Origin: Neorhodopirellula pilleata
GTDB taxonomy: Bacteria; Planctomycetota; Planctomycetia; Pirellulales; Pirellulaceae
Assembly (NCBI RefSeq): GCF_007859915.1
Contig: NZ_SJPM01000003.1
Location: forward strand, 186,001-250,000
Direction: 5' to 3'
Length of the DNA stretch: 64,000 bases
Of this stretch, positions 7,732 through 16,940 are shown piece after piece (within the stretch, counting starts at the first letter, position 1; the number at the start of each line of letters is the position of its first letter). Under the pieces are notes generated by a model, which was not told where the DNA came from, did not search any database, and worked only from the letters and a program-made list of their open reading frames with translations. Both the position numbers and the translations under genes were made by a program.

Positions 7732-9879
7732 ATGGCAGGCTCCGCCGGCATTTGGGGAATCGAAATCGGCCAAAGTGCCCTTAAAGCACTTCACTGCATC
7801 AAAAAAGGTGACGAAGTCATCGCCGATGCTTTCGATTTTATCGAGTATCCCAAAATTCTTAGTCAACCTGACGCGAATCCTGACGAGTTGATCGCCGAAG
7901 CTCTGACGCAGCTGATGGAACGCAACGACGCGATCCGTGACCGCGTGTGCATCAGTGTGCCGGGACAAAGCGGTCTGGCCAAATTCTTCAAGCCACCGCC
8001 GGTCGATTTGAAGAAAATCGCCGACATCGTTCGTTATGAAGCCAAACAGCAAATTCCGTTCGAGTTGTCCGATGTCATTTGGGATTACCAAATGATGCCC
8101 GGTGCGATGTTGCAAGAAGGTTATGCCCTCGAGAGTGAAGTCGGTTTGTTCGCGATGAAGCGAGAACAAGCCTACCGTCAATTGGCACCCTTCGACGAAG
8201 CAGACATCGAAGTCGATATCGTTCAACTCGCACCGATCGCGCTTTACAACGCGATCGCGTACGATCGCATGAACGAGCGGATCGACAATGAAGAATTCGA
8301 CGCCGACAACCCACCTACCTCGACCGTGGTGCTTTCGATCGGAACCGATTCGAGTGATTTGATCATCACCAACGGTTTTCGGATTTGGCAACGTAGTATG
8401 CCGATCGGCGGTAACCACTTCACGCGACAATTAACGAAAGACTTGAAGCTGACCTTCGCCAAGGCCGAGCATCTCAAACGCAATGCGAGAGAAGCGGTCG
8501 ATCCGAAACTCGTTTTCCAAACGATGCGCCCGGTCTTCAATGACTTGGTAACGGAGGTCCAACGATCGATCGGCTTCTTCCGCAGCATGGACAAGAAGGC
8601 CGAGATCACCGAACTGTTGGTCACCGGCAACACCGTCAAGATGCCCGGCTTGGCCGCGTATCTCGGCAAGAACCTCGGTTACGAAGTCCACGTGATGGAC
8701 CGATTCAACCGGCTCGGCGGCGAAGACGTGCTCTCGATCCCGACCTTCCGCGATAACGCACCGACGTTTGCGGTCTGCTACGGGTTGTGCTTGCAAGGCC
8801 TCGGTATAGGGCAGGTGCACACGTCACTGGTGCCACGCGAGATCATGACCCAGCGGATGATCCGCGCCAAGAAACCATGGGCTCTTCTGGGAATTAGCGC
8901 CTTGATGTTGGGGGCGACCGTGCAGTACGCCTTGACGCAGCGTTCCTGGGCGACGACACACGAGGACTTGTGGAAAGGGGCCGCAACGGCGGTTTCTCAA
9001 ATGAGTACTTATAGTAGCGAAGAAAAGTCCAAAGACTCGACCTTGGAAAGTCGCTTGTTGTTTCTCAATAGCCTCGGCGACGAGGTGTCCGGGAACGCCG
9101 AAGATCGATTGATTTGGCTGGAGGTTATCAAGGCGGTCAATGCGCTGATCCCGCGGCAAGATTATCCCGACGGTGAGATTCCCTCACCGACCGAATTGCC
9201 ACTCGAGGATCGCATCGACATTCACGTTACCGAAATCGATACGAAGCGTTTCGAAGACCTTGCGACTTGGTACACGCCCATCGTCGACCAACGCTACAAA
9301 GAAGAAATGCGAAACTGGGCTCGAACCATGAAGCGAACTCTGCCTGATGAGTTCGCCACCGACACCGGACCGACCGGGCCAGGATGGGTAATCCAGTTGA
9401 GAGCCTATCATTACTACAACAGCACGGCGCTTGATCGAAAGGGGTTCGAAGGCACCAACCACGTGCGGAAATACATGACCACGAATTTCCTCGAAAAACC
9501 GATCACGCTGGTCAACGCGGCGGGCGAGAAGATGACATTCACACCGCAAGAAATGGGATTCTCGTACCCGTTGCAGCTCGATGAAAAAGAACCCGTCGAA
9601 ACGCTCGTGCCCAATCCCGACTACGATCCGACCAGTCCTGCAGCCATGTTGGCTCCGGCCAACGGCCAAGCACCGCCTAAAGAAATCATCGGACCCGATG
9701 GCGAGAAAATTGTGTACGTGCCGCCGAATCTGCGAGTCAAACGTCTCGATTTCACGTTCCAATTCGTTTGGACGCCGACCCCACTGTCCGAACGAATCAA
9801 GAAGAAACTCGAAGCCGAAGAAGCCGCCGCAGCCGAGGAAGCGGCCGCGACCGAAGGCACCGATGTTGCGATGAATTAA
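7732..9879 (+). CDS. pilM: PilM-type pilus ATPase fused to PilN-like domain
   Basis: A 715-residue protein. Residues 1 to about 350 form the actin-like ATPase fold of PilM: the start WGIEIGQSALKAL, an ISVPGQS strand, the family-typical VRYEAKQQIPF segment, a nucleotide-site strand LSIGTDSSDLII, and VTGNTVKMPGL near the end. PilM proteins are normally about 350 residues. Here a transmembrane helix follows at about 381-400 and then some 310 extracytoplasmic residues, the topology of PilN. I infer a PilM-PilN fusion that forms the inner-membrane platform of a type IV pilus or related secretion machine. The C-terminal tail is Glu/Ala-rich. The next two genes also encode bitopic proteins, taking the places of PilO and PilP. 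Confidence 0.85.
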   Translation: MAGSAGIWGIEIGQSALKALHCIKKGDEVIADAFDFIEYPKILSQPDANPDELIAEALTQLMERNDAIRDRVCISVPGQSGLAKFFKPPPVDLKKIADIVRYEAKQQIPFELSDVIWDYQMMPGAMLQEGYALESEVGLFAMKREQAYRQLAPFDEADIEVDIVQLAPIALYNAIAYDRMNERIDNEEFDADNPPTSTVVLSIGTDSSDLIITNGFRIWQRSMPIGGNHFTRQLTKDLKLTFAKAEHLKRNAREAVDPKLVFQTMRPVFNDLVTEVQRSIGFFRSMDKKAEITELLVTGNTVKMPGLAAYLGKNLGYEVHVMDRFNRLGGEDVLSIPTFRDNAPTFAVCYGLCLQGLGIGQVHTSLVPREIMTQRMIRAKKPWALLGISALMLGATVQYALTQRSWATTHEDLWKGAATAVSQMSTYSSEEKSKDSTLESRLLFLNSLGDEVSGNAEDRLIWLEVIKAVNALIPRQDYPDGEIPSPTELPLEDRIDIHVTEIDTKRFEDLATWYTPIVDQRYKEEMRNWARTMKRTLPDEFATDTGPTGPGWVIQLRAYHYYNSTALDRKGFEGTNHVRKYMTTNFLEKPITLVNAAGEKMTFTPQEMGFSYPLQLDEKEPVETLVPNPDYDPTSPAAMLAPANGQAPPKEIIGPDGEKIVYVPPNLRVKRLDFTFQFVWTPTPLSERIKKKLEAEEAAAAEEAAATEGTDVAMN

Positions 9880-9895
9880 AACGATTGATGGCACT

Positions 9896-9932
9896 GCCGG
9901 GTCTCCGCCAAAGCGGCTACGACCCAGCCTAC
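9896..9932. repeat. 37-bp interspersed repeat, copy 1
   Basis: A 37-bp unit beginning GCCGGGTCTCCGCC and ending GACCCAGCCTAC. It is nearly identical to 25681-25717 (differing at about five positions) and partly self-complementary (GGGTC / GACCC). It lies between the pilM stop and the next gene and is followed directly by a heptamer tract. Confidence 0.8.
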
Positions 9933-9980
9933 TCTCCACTCTCCACTCTCCACTCTTCACTCTTCACTCTTCACTCTTCA
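9932..9980 (+). repeat. Tandem heptamer tract before a start codon
   Basis: Seven head-to-tail 7-bp units, three CTCTCCA followed by four CTCTTCA, purely pyrimidine plus A. The tract ends 17 bases before the start codon at 9998, so loss or gain of units would change the leader length of that gene. A similar arrangement precedes the aspartokinase gene. Confidence 0.9.
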
Positions 9981-9997
9981 CTCACCCGGCCAGACCG

Positions 9998-11884
9998 ATG
10001 GAACAACTCAAACCCGCGATCGAATTCCTCAAGCAATATGGCTTTTGGATCGGGATCGCTTTGATCCTGCTCGGCGCCTTGGGCGTTTGGCATATGGTGA
10101 CTTCCGAACTCGTTGCCGAGAATGAAAGTCGGGCGAGTAAAATTCGCGGCGACGTGTCCACGGTGACACGGGTACGCGGGGAGGTCCCCAATCACCCCAA
10201 TCCGCTTTCACACGAAAAGATGGAAGCGCTGATCGAAGATCGCGAAGCCGAAGTGCTCAAAGCTTGGCAGACGGTCTATGACGCCCAACGTGATATTCTG
10301 GTTTGGCCCGAGAAAGAACTGACCCAGGAACTGATCGACGAGTACCGAGACTTGATTCCGATCGAGGAACACATCTCATTTCCTATTCTTGAAGAAGAGA
10401 AGAAAGAGACCGCGTTACTGAACCAATACCGTTACTACATCGCCAACGTCTTACCGGATATCGCCAAAATCGCCAAAGCCGAATGGACGGCGAAGTTCGA
10501 CAGCGCTTCCGCAGCAGGAGGGATGGGCATGGATGCAGGAATGGGGATGGATTCGGGTGGTTACAGCTCCTCGGCAACCACCAAGATTGAGATCACTGGT
10601 ATCCAGTCTGGACCGCTGGTTAAGTGGCCCGAATCCGCACAGTCCGCGCTGATTTCTGAACTGTTTCCATGGAAAGGTCGACGCCCCAACACATTAGAAG
10701 TCTACTACAGCCAAGAAAACCTATGGATTTTGCGGCAATTGCTCGCCATCATCGCCGAGGTCAACGGCAAGGCTCAACAGCCGTTCGAAGCCAAGATTCG
10801 ACAGATCAATCAACTCTCCATGGGCCGAAAAGTTCGTTTCACCGCTGGAGCCCTGTCTAGTCCCGGAATCGCGTCGATGGGTGGAATGGGGATGGACATG
10901 GGAATGGGGATGGATTCGGGAATGGGCATGGATATGGGGATGGACATGGGCATGGACATGGGGTCAGGTATGGATGGCGGCATGGGAACGGGCATGGCGG
11001 AGGTGGATCCCGCTGACAATCGTTACGTCGATACTAAGCTCCAACCGATCACGGGTTCTCAACTTCGCGGAGCTTTAGCCAGTGAATCGCCTTCGGACGC
11101 ACCCCTGAAAGTCGCCAAACGGGTTCCCGTGATGATGTCGTTGCAGATCGATCAGCGAGCAGTTCCTGAATTGTTGGCCGCCTGTGGTAGTGCACCTCTG
11201 ATGGTCCAAGTCATGCAAACTCGCATTCTTCCACTGTCCGGTTCTTCTACTGGTGGGTCCGGCGGAGGCGGAATGGAAATGGATATGGGGATGGGAATGG
11301 ACATGGGAATGTCACAACCCGCACAGGCAGGCGATGATCAATTCCCGTTGGACGTGAGAGTCGAAGTCTATGGTTTGATTCACATCTACAACCCGCCACA
11401 AAAGGACAAACTCGGTGTTGATCAAATCACCGCCGAAACGGTAATCGACGGCGAAACGATGGCCGAGAAGATCGAAAACGAAAAGGCAGGAGCGGACATC
11501 GCCGCGCCCGACGCGAGCTTGCCCGCCCCCGGGACTGATACCGCGCCGGACGCCTCCGCCGCGCCGGCTTCCGCCTCCGCGCCGGCAACGGCACCCGCTG
11601 CGACCGCCCAACCGGCGCCTGCGCCTCAACCGGCGCCTGCACAACCGAACGCTCCGGCTGTCGTTCCGCCCGACCCCAATGCGGCTGGCGGTGCCAATCC
11701 GCCAACAAGCACCCCGGAACCACCAGCGGGTGCTGCCCCAGCCGCCGCAGTGCCGGCCGCCGCGGGTGCAAGTTGGTCGCCAACTAAGCACCAATTCACA
11801 AGTCAATTCGCAAAACACGTAGGCGAGTCTCTCCGAGACTCGCAGCATTCAGCGTCTCGGAGAGACGCTGCTAAGTGCGTTTAG
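9998..11884 (+). CDS. Bitopic pilus-operon protein with Met/Gly repeats (PilO-position)
   Basis: A 628-residue protein. One transmembrane helix lies at about residues 14-36, and the rest is predicted to be outside the cytoplasm, as in PilO. Three low-complexity blocks of Met, Gly and Asp (GMGMDMG units) are at roughly residues 175-188, 295-333 and 425-440. A long Ala/Pro-rich linker occupies about 505-590. The last 38 or so residues are encoded by a palindromic repeat (11823-11869), so the original stop was probably displaced. It has no sequence motif that would name it. Its position after pilM and its topology suggest a pilus platform part. The heptamer tract upstream may affect its translation. 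Confidence 0.75.
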   Translation: MEQLKPAIEFLKQYGFWIGIALILLGALGVWHMVTSELVAENESRASKIRGDVSTVTRVRGEVPNHPNPLSHEKMEALIEDREAEVLKAWQTVYDAQRDILVWPEKELTQELIDEYRDLIPIEEHISFPILEEEKKETALLNQYRYYIANVLPDIAKIAKAEWTAKFDSASAAGGMGMDAGMGMDSGGYSSSATTKIEITGIQSGPLVKWPESAQSALISELFPWKGRRPNTLEVYYSQENLWILRQLLAIIAEVNGKAQQPFEAKIRQINQLSMGRKVRFTAGALSSPGIASMGGMGMDMGMGMDSGMGMDMGMDMGMDMGSGMDGGMGTGMAEVDPADNRYVDTKLQPITGSQLRGALASESPSDAPLKVAKRVPVMMSLQIDQRAVPELLAACGSAPLMVQVMQTRILPLSGSSTGGSGGGGMEMDMGMGMDMGMSQPAQAGDDQFPLDVRVEVYGLIHIYNPPQKDKLGVDQITAETVIDGETMAEKIENEKAGADIAAPDASLPAPGTDTAPDASAAPASASAPATAPAATAQPAPAPQPAPAQPNAPAVVPPDPNAAGGANPPTSTPEPPAGAAPAAAVPAAAGASWSPTKHQFTSQFAKHVGESLRDSQHSASRRDAAKCV

Positions 11885-11920
11885 CCCAGTGACTTATGTT
11901 TGGGTGCTTAGGATGCCACG
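11785..11920. repeat. Double-hairpin repeat covering a gene's 3' end
   Basis: Two adjacent palindromes, 11823-11843 (arms GCGAGTCT / AGACTCGC) and 11851-11869 (arms AGCGTCTC / GAGACGCT), joined by a short spacer. The outer sequence also pairs partly (TAAGCACC near 11786 with GGGTGCTTA near 11904). The last codons and the TAG stop of the upstream pilus-operon gene lie within it. The outer limits are approximate. Confidence 0.7.
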
Positions 11921-12042
11921 CCAGTAAACTCGAAGAAGTTCGCCACCGCGAACGTCGCTAAAATTGCCGACACCCAACACCCACATCACTTTCGCCACCC
12001 CTTCCATTTTGACCCTCAATCGTCCCTCCGACGGAGATAGCC

Positions 12043-14067
12043 ATGGACGCTGATAAACTGAAAAACTTCTTCATCTACCACGGCGAAAAATTCGTCGTCG
12101 CGATTGTCATCGCGGCGTCGGCTTGGATGATCTACGGCGGTTTGCAAATGCCCGATATGCGGGATGAACAACAGCCCGAACAGCTCAGCGCCGAAGCCAA
12201 TCGAGTCCGCGCCAGCATTGACGACGATCACACCGAGATCATTCTGCAACCTCGGACGACCAATTTGTCCGATATCGTCGCCGAAACGTTGAAGAAACAA
12301 TCACCAGTGGATCCGAGCCCTTACAAGCTACCGAACTTACTTGAGCGTCAAGAAATTGACTCGTCATTGCGCCGTGGAGATCCGGTTTTGTTCGCCCCCT
12401 TGGAGTTGCGAATCAGCGGACACATCGAAACGATCGCCGTTCTCGGCGGCCGCAACCTTGTCGAAGGTTTGGAGAACGCCGAAGCACTCGAGGTCGTCGA
12501 GCAAGCCCAACCCAAACCGACAAAATCCCCGCGCCGGCGCGGTCGCAACGCCATGGGCATGGATGAAATGGAAATGGGCATGGGCATGGATATGGAAATG
12601 AGCATGGGAATGGACATGGGAATGGGAATGGACATGGGCATGGGCATGGAGGGTGCACCCATGGCTGCGGGTGCCGTTCGCAAACTCAATCCGAAGTACG
12701 ATTTCGGATACAAAGTCACCCCGAGTACTTCGACCGCTACCAAGGGGCCGGCCCCCCAGAGCGCCTGGTTCATTGCCGGCACCGCTTTGTTGCCTCACAA
12801 ACAAATCGCCGAAGCCTACCAAACGGCTCTCGCCGATGCCGACGGATACATTCCGACACGCGACCAACCGCTGTATTTCAATTACGAAATTCAGCGTGCC
12901 GACGTCACCCAGAAGACAGTCGCGCAACTGCAAGAAGCCGATTGGGTGTTAGTTGGAAATCGTGAAAGCGATCTCAAACGTGCCGCCTACGTCTGGGCCG
13001 GCTTTGCTCCGGAACTCGTGCCGGCGGATTATCGAGACGTGAACCTGACCGGCTACATCCCGCCGGTTCTGTTGGGCGATTATTCCACGTTCGCGTTGCA
13101 TCCAAAGATTCCGATGATCTCCAAGTCCGAACGGCAGATGAAGGAACTGCTCGAATCGCAAGCGCCCGAGGAAGAGATCAATCCCGACGACCTCGAACTT
13201 GCTGGTCCCGGGGCGGGCGGCAATGCGGCGATGGGCGACATGGGGACCGACTACGGAATGATGGACATGGATATGGACATGGGAGCGGGCATGGGCATGA
13301 CGATGGGGATGGGCATGACATCCTCGATGATGATGGTCGAGAAGGATCCCGTCGAGTTTAAGATCATGCGGTTCTACGACTTCGCCCGAGGTGGCGATCC
13401 CAAGAGTCCAATGCCCGGTCGGAAGTATGTTTATCGTTTGCGATTTGCGGTCCAAGATCCGAACTTCCCGGCCAATCCGTTGCAGCAGCCCAAAAGCTCG
13501 ACGCTGTTGGGTGACGTCTATGCTCGGGTTCAGGAACTGATGAAGAACGCCGAAGAAACCAAGAAACGCGACTTTCAACGTTGGAGCCCTTGGAGCGAAC
13601 CGAGTCCATCCGCCTCGCTTCCTAATCTGAACAACTATTTTGCCGGACCAGTTGAACAACCACGCGGTCGTTCGTATGTATTGGCGGGCAAAGAAGTCGA
13701 ATACGCCAAATCACCGCCCACTGGCAAGGTGCTGAACTTTAGCCACAGTGTGCCTTACGCAACCGTGATGCCGATCTGGATGGATAAAATCACCGAAGGC
13801 TCGGCTCTTGCATTCAAGGGTGAAGCCGAAGTCATCGATCCGATCTCGTTGACTATTAAGAAAGCCCCTGAGGCCCAAGTGCTTTCGGGGACCACCGTCA
13901 TCGATTTGGAAGGAGGCCAATCGCTTGAAATCGCGGACAAGGATTCGTTGACCCGTCCAGGTATGATGTTGATCTTTGATGAAATGGGTGGTCTTCGGGT
14001 CAACTCGGAAGTGGACGATCAAGAGAAGTACCGTATTTACTCGTTCTCCGAGGAACGAGGGCTTTAA
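12043..14067 (+). CDS. Second bitopic pilus-operon protein with Met/Gly repeats
   Basis: A 674-residue protein with one transmembrane helix at about residues 17-34 and a large extracytoplasmic part. Two Met/Gly/Asp-rich blocks (GMGMDMG-like) lie near residues 170-205 and 396-428, of the same kind as in the preceding gene. The segments between them (about 215-390 and 430-660) look globular, and the last 60 residues contain strand-rich sequence. It is the third gene of the operon and may occupy the PilP position, although it lacks a lipobox. Its stop overlaps the holA start (TAATG). Function is unassigned. Confidence 0.75.
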   Translation: MDADKLKNFFIYHGEKFVVAIVIAASAWMIYGGLQMPDMRDEQQPEQLSAEANRVRASIDDDHTEIILQPRTTNLSDIVAETLKKQSPVDPSPYKLPNLLERQEIDSSLRRGDPVLFAPLELRISGHIETIAVLGGRNLVEGLENAEALEVVEQAQPKPTKSPRRRGRNAMGMDEMEMGMGMDMEMSMGMDMGMGMDMGMGMEGAPMAAGAVRKLNPKYDFGYKVTPSTSTATKGPAPQSAWFIAGTALLPHKQIAEAYQTALADADGYIPTRDQPLYFNYEIQRADVTQKTVAQLQEADWVLVGNRESDLKRAAYVWAGFAPELVPADYRDVNLTGYIPPVLLGDYSTFALHPKIPMISKSERQMKELLESQAPEEEINPDDLELAGPGAGGNAAMGDMGTDYGMMDMDMDMGAGMGMTMGMGMTSSMMMVEKDPVEFKIMRFYDFARGGDPKSPMPGRKYVYRLRFAVQDPNFPANPLQQPKSSTLLGDVYARVQELMKNAEETKKRDFQRWSPWSEPSPSASLPNLNNYFAGPVEQPRGRSYVLAGKEVEYAKSPPTGKVLNFSHSVPYATVMPIWMDKITEGSALAFKGEAEVIDPISLTIKKAPEAQVLSGTTVIDLEGGQSLEIADKDSLTRPGMMLIFDEMGGLRVNSEVDDQEKYRIYSFSEERGL

Positions 14068-15116
14068 TGCCGCGGCAGCACGCGTTCGAGTACATCTCTG
14101 AAGCCTCGCCGACGACGGCGGGCGAGCGGGTCGCCATCCTCTATGGCAACGACTCGACGCTCCGCCGATGGTCGATGGATACCCTGATCGGTCAATCGGA
14201 CTGGTCTCAGTTCGACGGTGAGACGACTAAATGGTCGGATCTGCGAGACGACCTCGCGACAGCGTCTCTGTTCGACTTCGATGCCGGTGACAAACGAACC
14301 CTCGTGATTCGTTCGGCCGATAAGTTCGTTTCGAATCATCGACCGGAGATAGAGAAGTATGTTGCTGCGCCAGGCGATTCGGCTCGTTTGGTCTTGGAAC
14401 TCGATTCCCTCGCCACCAATACCCGCTTGTACAAGGCTGCCGATAAAGACCATTTGCTGGTCGCGTGCGGAAATGCGACCGACGCCAAACTCGGCGTTTC
14501 GGCGGCCACTCGTCGGAAGTTCTTAACCGGTTATGTTGCCAAACGCCATCAAACGAACCTAACCGCCGGTGCCGCCGACGCGCTCGTCGAATTGCTCGAC
14601 GAAGACATTGGCATGTTGGATACCGAGATCGCCAAACTTGCCCTTTATGTCGACGTCGGTGGAAAGATTGATGAGACGTTGGTTCGCAACATCGTCGAGG
14701 GCTGGAAAGGCAAGACGGTTTGGCAAATCACCGACGCGATCGCCAACGGAGACGCCGCCGAAGCGATCCGCCAATTGGACAAATTGTTCACCGGCGGCGA
14801 TAAAGCCATCGCCTTGCTGCCTCAGATCGCTTGGTCGCTCCGGCGTCTGGCGATGACGACGGTCGTGATCGAACATCGCGAACGAACCGGCCGATCTTGG
14901 CAATTCGAAGACGCATTGTCCGCCGCCGGAATCCGTCGTCCCGCTGAAGCGCAGTCCGCCAAGGCACAGCTCAAAACGATGGGACGGCCCCGTGCCAAAG
15001 AGTTGCTCGGTTGGCTCCTCGATGCGGATCTACGACTCAAAGGCACCCACAGCGCCGAAGGCCGTGACCGATTTCTACTAGAACAACTCGTCTTGCGTCT
15101 GGCACGTGGAGTATAA
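14067..15116 (+). CDS. holA: DNA polymerase III subunit delta
   Basis: A 349-residue protein matching the length and layout of HolA, the clamp-loader subunit that opens the beta clamp. The N-terminal region has the degenerate AAA+ fold (VAILYGND, then a strand RTLVIRSADKF). The middle contains the ATRRKFLTGYVAKR and DIGMLDTEIAKLALY segments typical of the family. The C-terminal collar domain begins near NGDAAEAIRQLDKLF and includes PQIAWSLRRLA. Translation is probably coupled to the preceding pilus-operon gene through a one-base TAATG overlap. Co-location of a replication gene with pilus genes is unusual functionally but may only reflect transcription. Confidence 0.9.
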   Translation: MPRQHAFEYISEASPTTAGERVAILYGNDSTLRRWSMDTLIGQSDWSQFDGETTKWSDLRDDLATASLFDFDAGDKRTLVIRSADKFVSNHRPEIEKYVAAPGDSARLVLELDSLATNTRLYKAADKDHLLVACGNATDAKLGVSAATRRKFLTGYVAKRHQTNLTAGAADALVELLDEDIGMLDTEIAKLALYVDVGGKIDETLVRNIVEGWKGKTVWQITDAIANGDAAEAIRQLDKLFTGGDKAIALLPQIAWSLRRLAMTTVVIEHRERTGRSWQFEDALSAAGIRRPAEAQSAKAQLKTMGRPRAKELLGWLLDADLRLKGTHSAEGRDRFLLEQLVLRLARGV

Positions 15117-15180
15117 AACCGATCCCCAAAAGGATCAGGGGCGGCCCGCCGCGAGCCGGTTACTTCGTCGCGTCCGGTGA

Positions 15181-15834
15181 TCAGGGTTTGATCCATACGA
15201 CGGGTTTTTTGCGTTTCGGAAACAGTTCACGGCACAAGCCGCACTTCGTTCCATCGCACCCACGTGCGGTACAGTGTTCGCGACCGTAGAAGATGATTTG
15301 CAAATGCAGGTCGTTCCAAGACAATTTCGGAAATAGTTTCTTTAAATCGTTTTCCGTTTGCACCACGTTCTTCCCTGACGAAAACCCCCAACGTTGGGCC
15401 AGACGATGGATGTGTGTATCGACGGGAAACGCGGGCACGCCGAACGCCTGAGCCATCACGACGCTGGCGGTCTTATGCCCGACGCCCGGCAACGCTTCTA
15501 ATTCGGGGAACGTTCGCGGCACCTCACCTGCGTGAACATCGATCAGCAACCCCGACAGCTTCGCCAGCGCAGCGGCTTTCTGCTTTGATAAACCGAGGGG
15601 TCGGATGATTTCCAAAATGCCTGCTTCGCCCAACGCCCGCATCGACTGGGGATCGCCGGCGACATCAAAAAGTGCGGGCGTGACTTCATTGACTTTTTTG
15701 TCGGTGCATTGGGCGCTGAGCAAGACCGCGACGAGCAGCGTGAACTCGTCGCGATGGTCTAGCGGAATCGGCGGATCGGGGTAGATCTCGGCGAGTCGTG
15801 ATAAGACTACCGCAGCCCGCTCAGCTTTCTTCAC
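15181..15834 (-). CDS. nth: Endonuclease III (DNA glycosylase/AP lyase)
   Basis: A 217-residue HhH-GPD glycosylase that removes oxidised pyrimidines. The helix-hairpin-helix LPGVGHKTA carries the catalytic Lys, and FPVDTHIHR carries the catalytic Asp. The iron-sulphur loop near the C-terminus has four Cys (C188, C193, C198, C201) spaced X4-X4-X2, which differs from the usual X6-X2-X5 pattern. Whether a cluster forms is uncertain. The start codon is GTG at 15834. It converges with holA across 64 bases, and the cysE gene lies just upstream on the same strand. Confidence 0.93.
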   Translation of the reverse strand: MKKAERAAVVLSRLAEIYPDPPIPLDHRDEFTLLVAVLLSAQCTDKKVNEVTPALFDVAGDPQSMRALGEAGILEIIRPLGLSKQKAAALAKLSGLLIDVHAGEVPRTFPELEALPGVGHKTASVVMAQAFGVPAFPVDTHIHRLAQRWGFSSGKNVVQTENDLKKLFPKLSWNDLHLQIIFYGREHCTARGCDGTKCGLCRELFPKRKKPVVWIKP

Positions 15835-15866
15835 GTTCGATCTTCCGCCTGTTGGATTGGAAACGG

Positions 15867-16841
15867 CTAGATTTGATAGTTGAGTTCAGGTGCCAGTTCG
15901 TCGCGAGCGTCGTCGCTACCCCGCACGCGCAGTTGCGGTTTTTCGAGCAACACGGTGGTTCCCGGCGAGACGCTGCGGGTGATCCAAACACTCGACCCGA
16001 TCACCGAATCGCGACCGATCGTCGTGCGTCCACCGAGGATGGTGGCGTTGGCGTAAACGACGACGTGATCTTCGATCGTCGGATGCCGCTTTTGTCCACG
16101 GATGATTTGCCCATCCGCATCGGTCGGAAAACTCAACGCGCCTAGCGTCACGCCTTGATACAACTTGACATGTTCGCCGATCTCGCAGGTCTCCCCGATC
16201 ACAACACCGGTGCCGTGATCGATGAAGAAATAATCACCAATCGTTGCGCCGGGGTGAATGTCGATTCCGGTTTGTTGGTGCGCCCACTCGGTCATCATTC
16301 TCGGGATGAAGGGCACATCAAGTCGTACCAATTGGTGCGCGATTCGGTACACCGTGATGGCTTCGAAACCTGGATAGCAAAATACGATTTCGTCGGTCGT
16401 CTGGCACGCCGGATCTCCGTCAAAGGCCGCCTGGACGTCCGTCGCGAGCGTTCGCCGCATCGGCACGATTCGTTTGAGCAATTCGATCGCCATCGCTTGC
16501 CCTTTGGCTTCGAAGTCGACGTCCTCGACGCAATCGTTGTGCTTGCTCTTGACGCGAGCTTCGTGACGCAGTGCACGGGCGATTTGGGTCGTTAGTTTAT
16601 CGTGAAGCGAGTCGATCAATCCGCCGACGTGGTAGCGAATGTTCCCGGCGTGCAGATTGGTGTGCCGACGATAGCCGGGATACAAAATGTCCTTCAAATC
16701 AATCAGGATACTGACGATCGCGTCGTAGCTCGGCAGCGGGCAATGCCCCAGATGATTGATCGAATCATCCGCCGTGTAGGTCGCGAGAATCTGCTCGGTA
16801 AGTTCGGGCAGCGATTCTTTCAAACGAAAATCAGAAGCCAC
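15867..16841 (-). CDS. cysE: Serine O-acetyltransferase (long form)
   Basis: A 324-residue enzyme that makes O-acetylserine from serine and acetyl-CoA, the first step of cysteine synthesis. The C-terminal left-handed beta helix is clear from hexapeptide repeats ([21 protein letters not shown] begins it) and the catalytic region with [19 protein letters not shown]. The N-terminal helical region of about 170 residues is longer than in the E. coli enzyme, as in the EpsC-type branch. A GTG start at 16841 is the only start in frame near the domain. It is followed by nth after a 32-base gap, so the two may share a transcript. Confidence 0.93.
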   Translation of the reverse strand: MASDFRLKESLPELTEQILATYTADDSINHLGHCPLPSYDAIVSILIDLKDILYPGYRRHTNLHAGNIRYHVGGLIDSLHDKLTTQIARALRHEARVKSKHNDCVEDVDFEAKGQAMAIELLKRIVPMRRTLATDVQAAFDGDPACQTTDEIVFCYPGFEAITVYRIAHQLVRLDVPFIPRMMTEWAHQQTGIDIHPGATIGDYFFIDHGTGVVIGETCEIGEHVKLYQGVTLGALSFPTDADGQIIRGQKRHPTIEDHVVVYANATILGGRTTIGRDSVIGSSVWITRSVSPGTTVLLEKPQLRVRGSDDARDELAPELNYQI

Positions 16842-16940
16842 TTGCTTGTACCTGATTGAATCTTTAGGAAGCGAACGAATCTACAAAAAACGTCAACGAA
16901 CCGTCGGGGTGCTTAAAGTCGAACGCGCCACCTTTCGCAC

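Noticed and set aside
7660..8430. A 256-residue minus-strand frame opposite pilM
   Set aside because: It lies wholly under the well-supported PilM coding region and shows His/Asp/Val bias typical of the antisense frame of high-GC genes.
15117..15180. Possible terminator GATCC...GGATC between holA and nth
   Set aside because: Only a five-base stem and no U-run, too weak to list.
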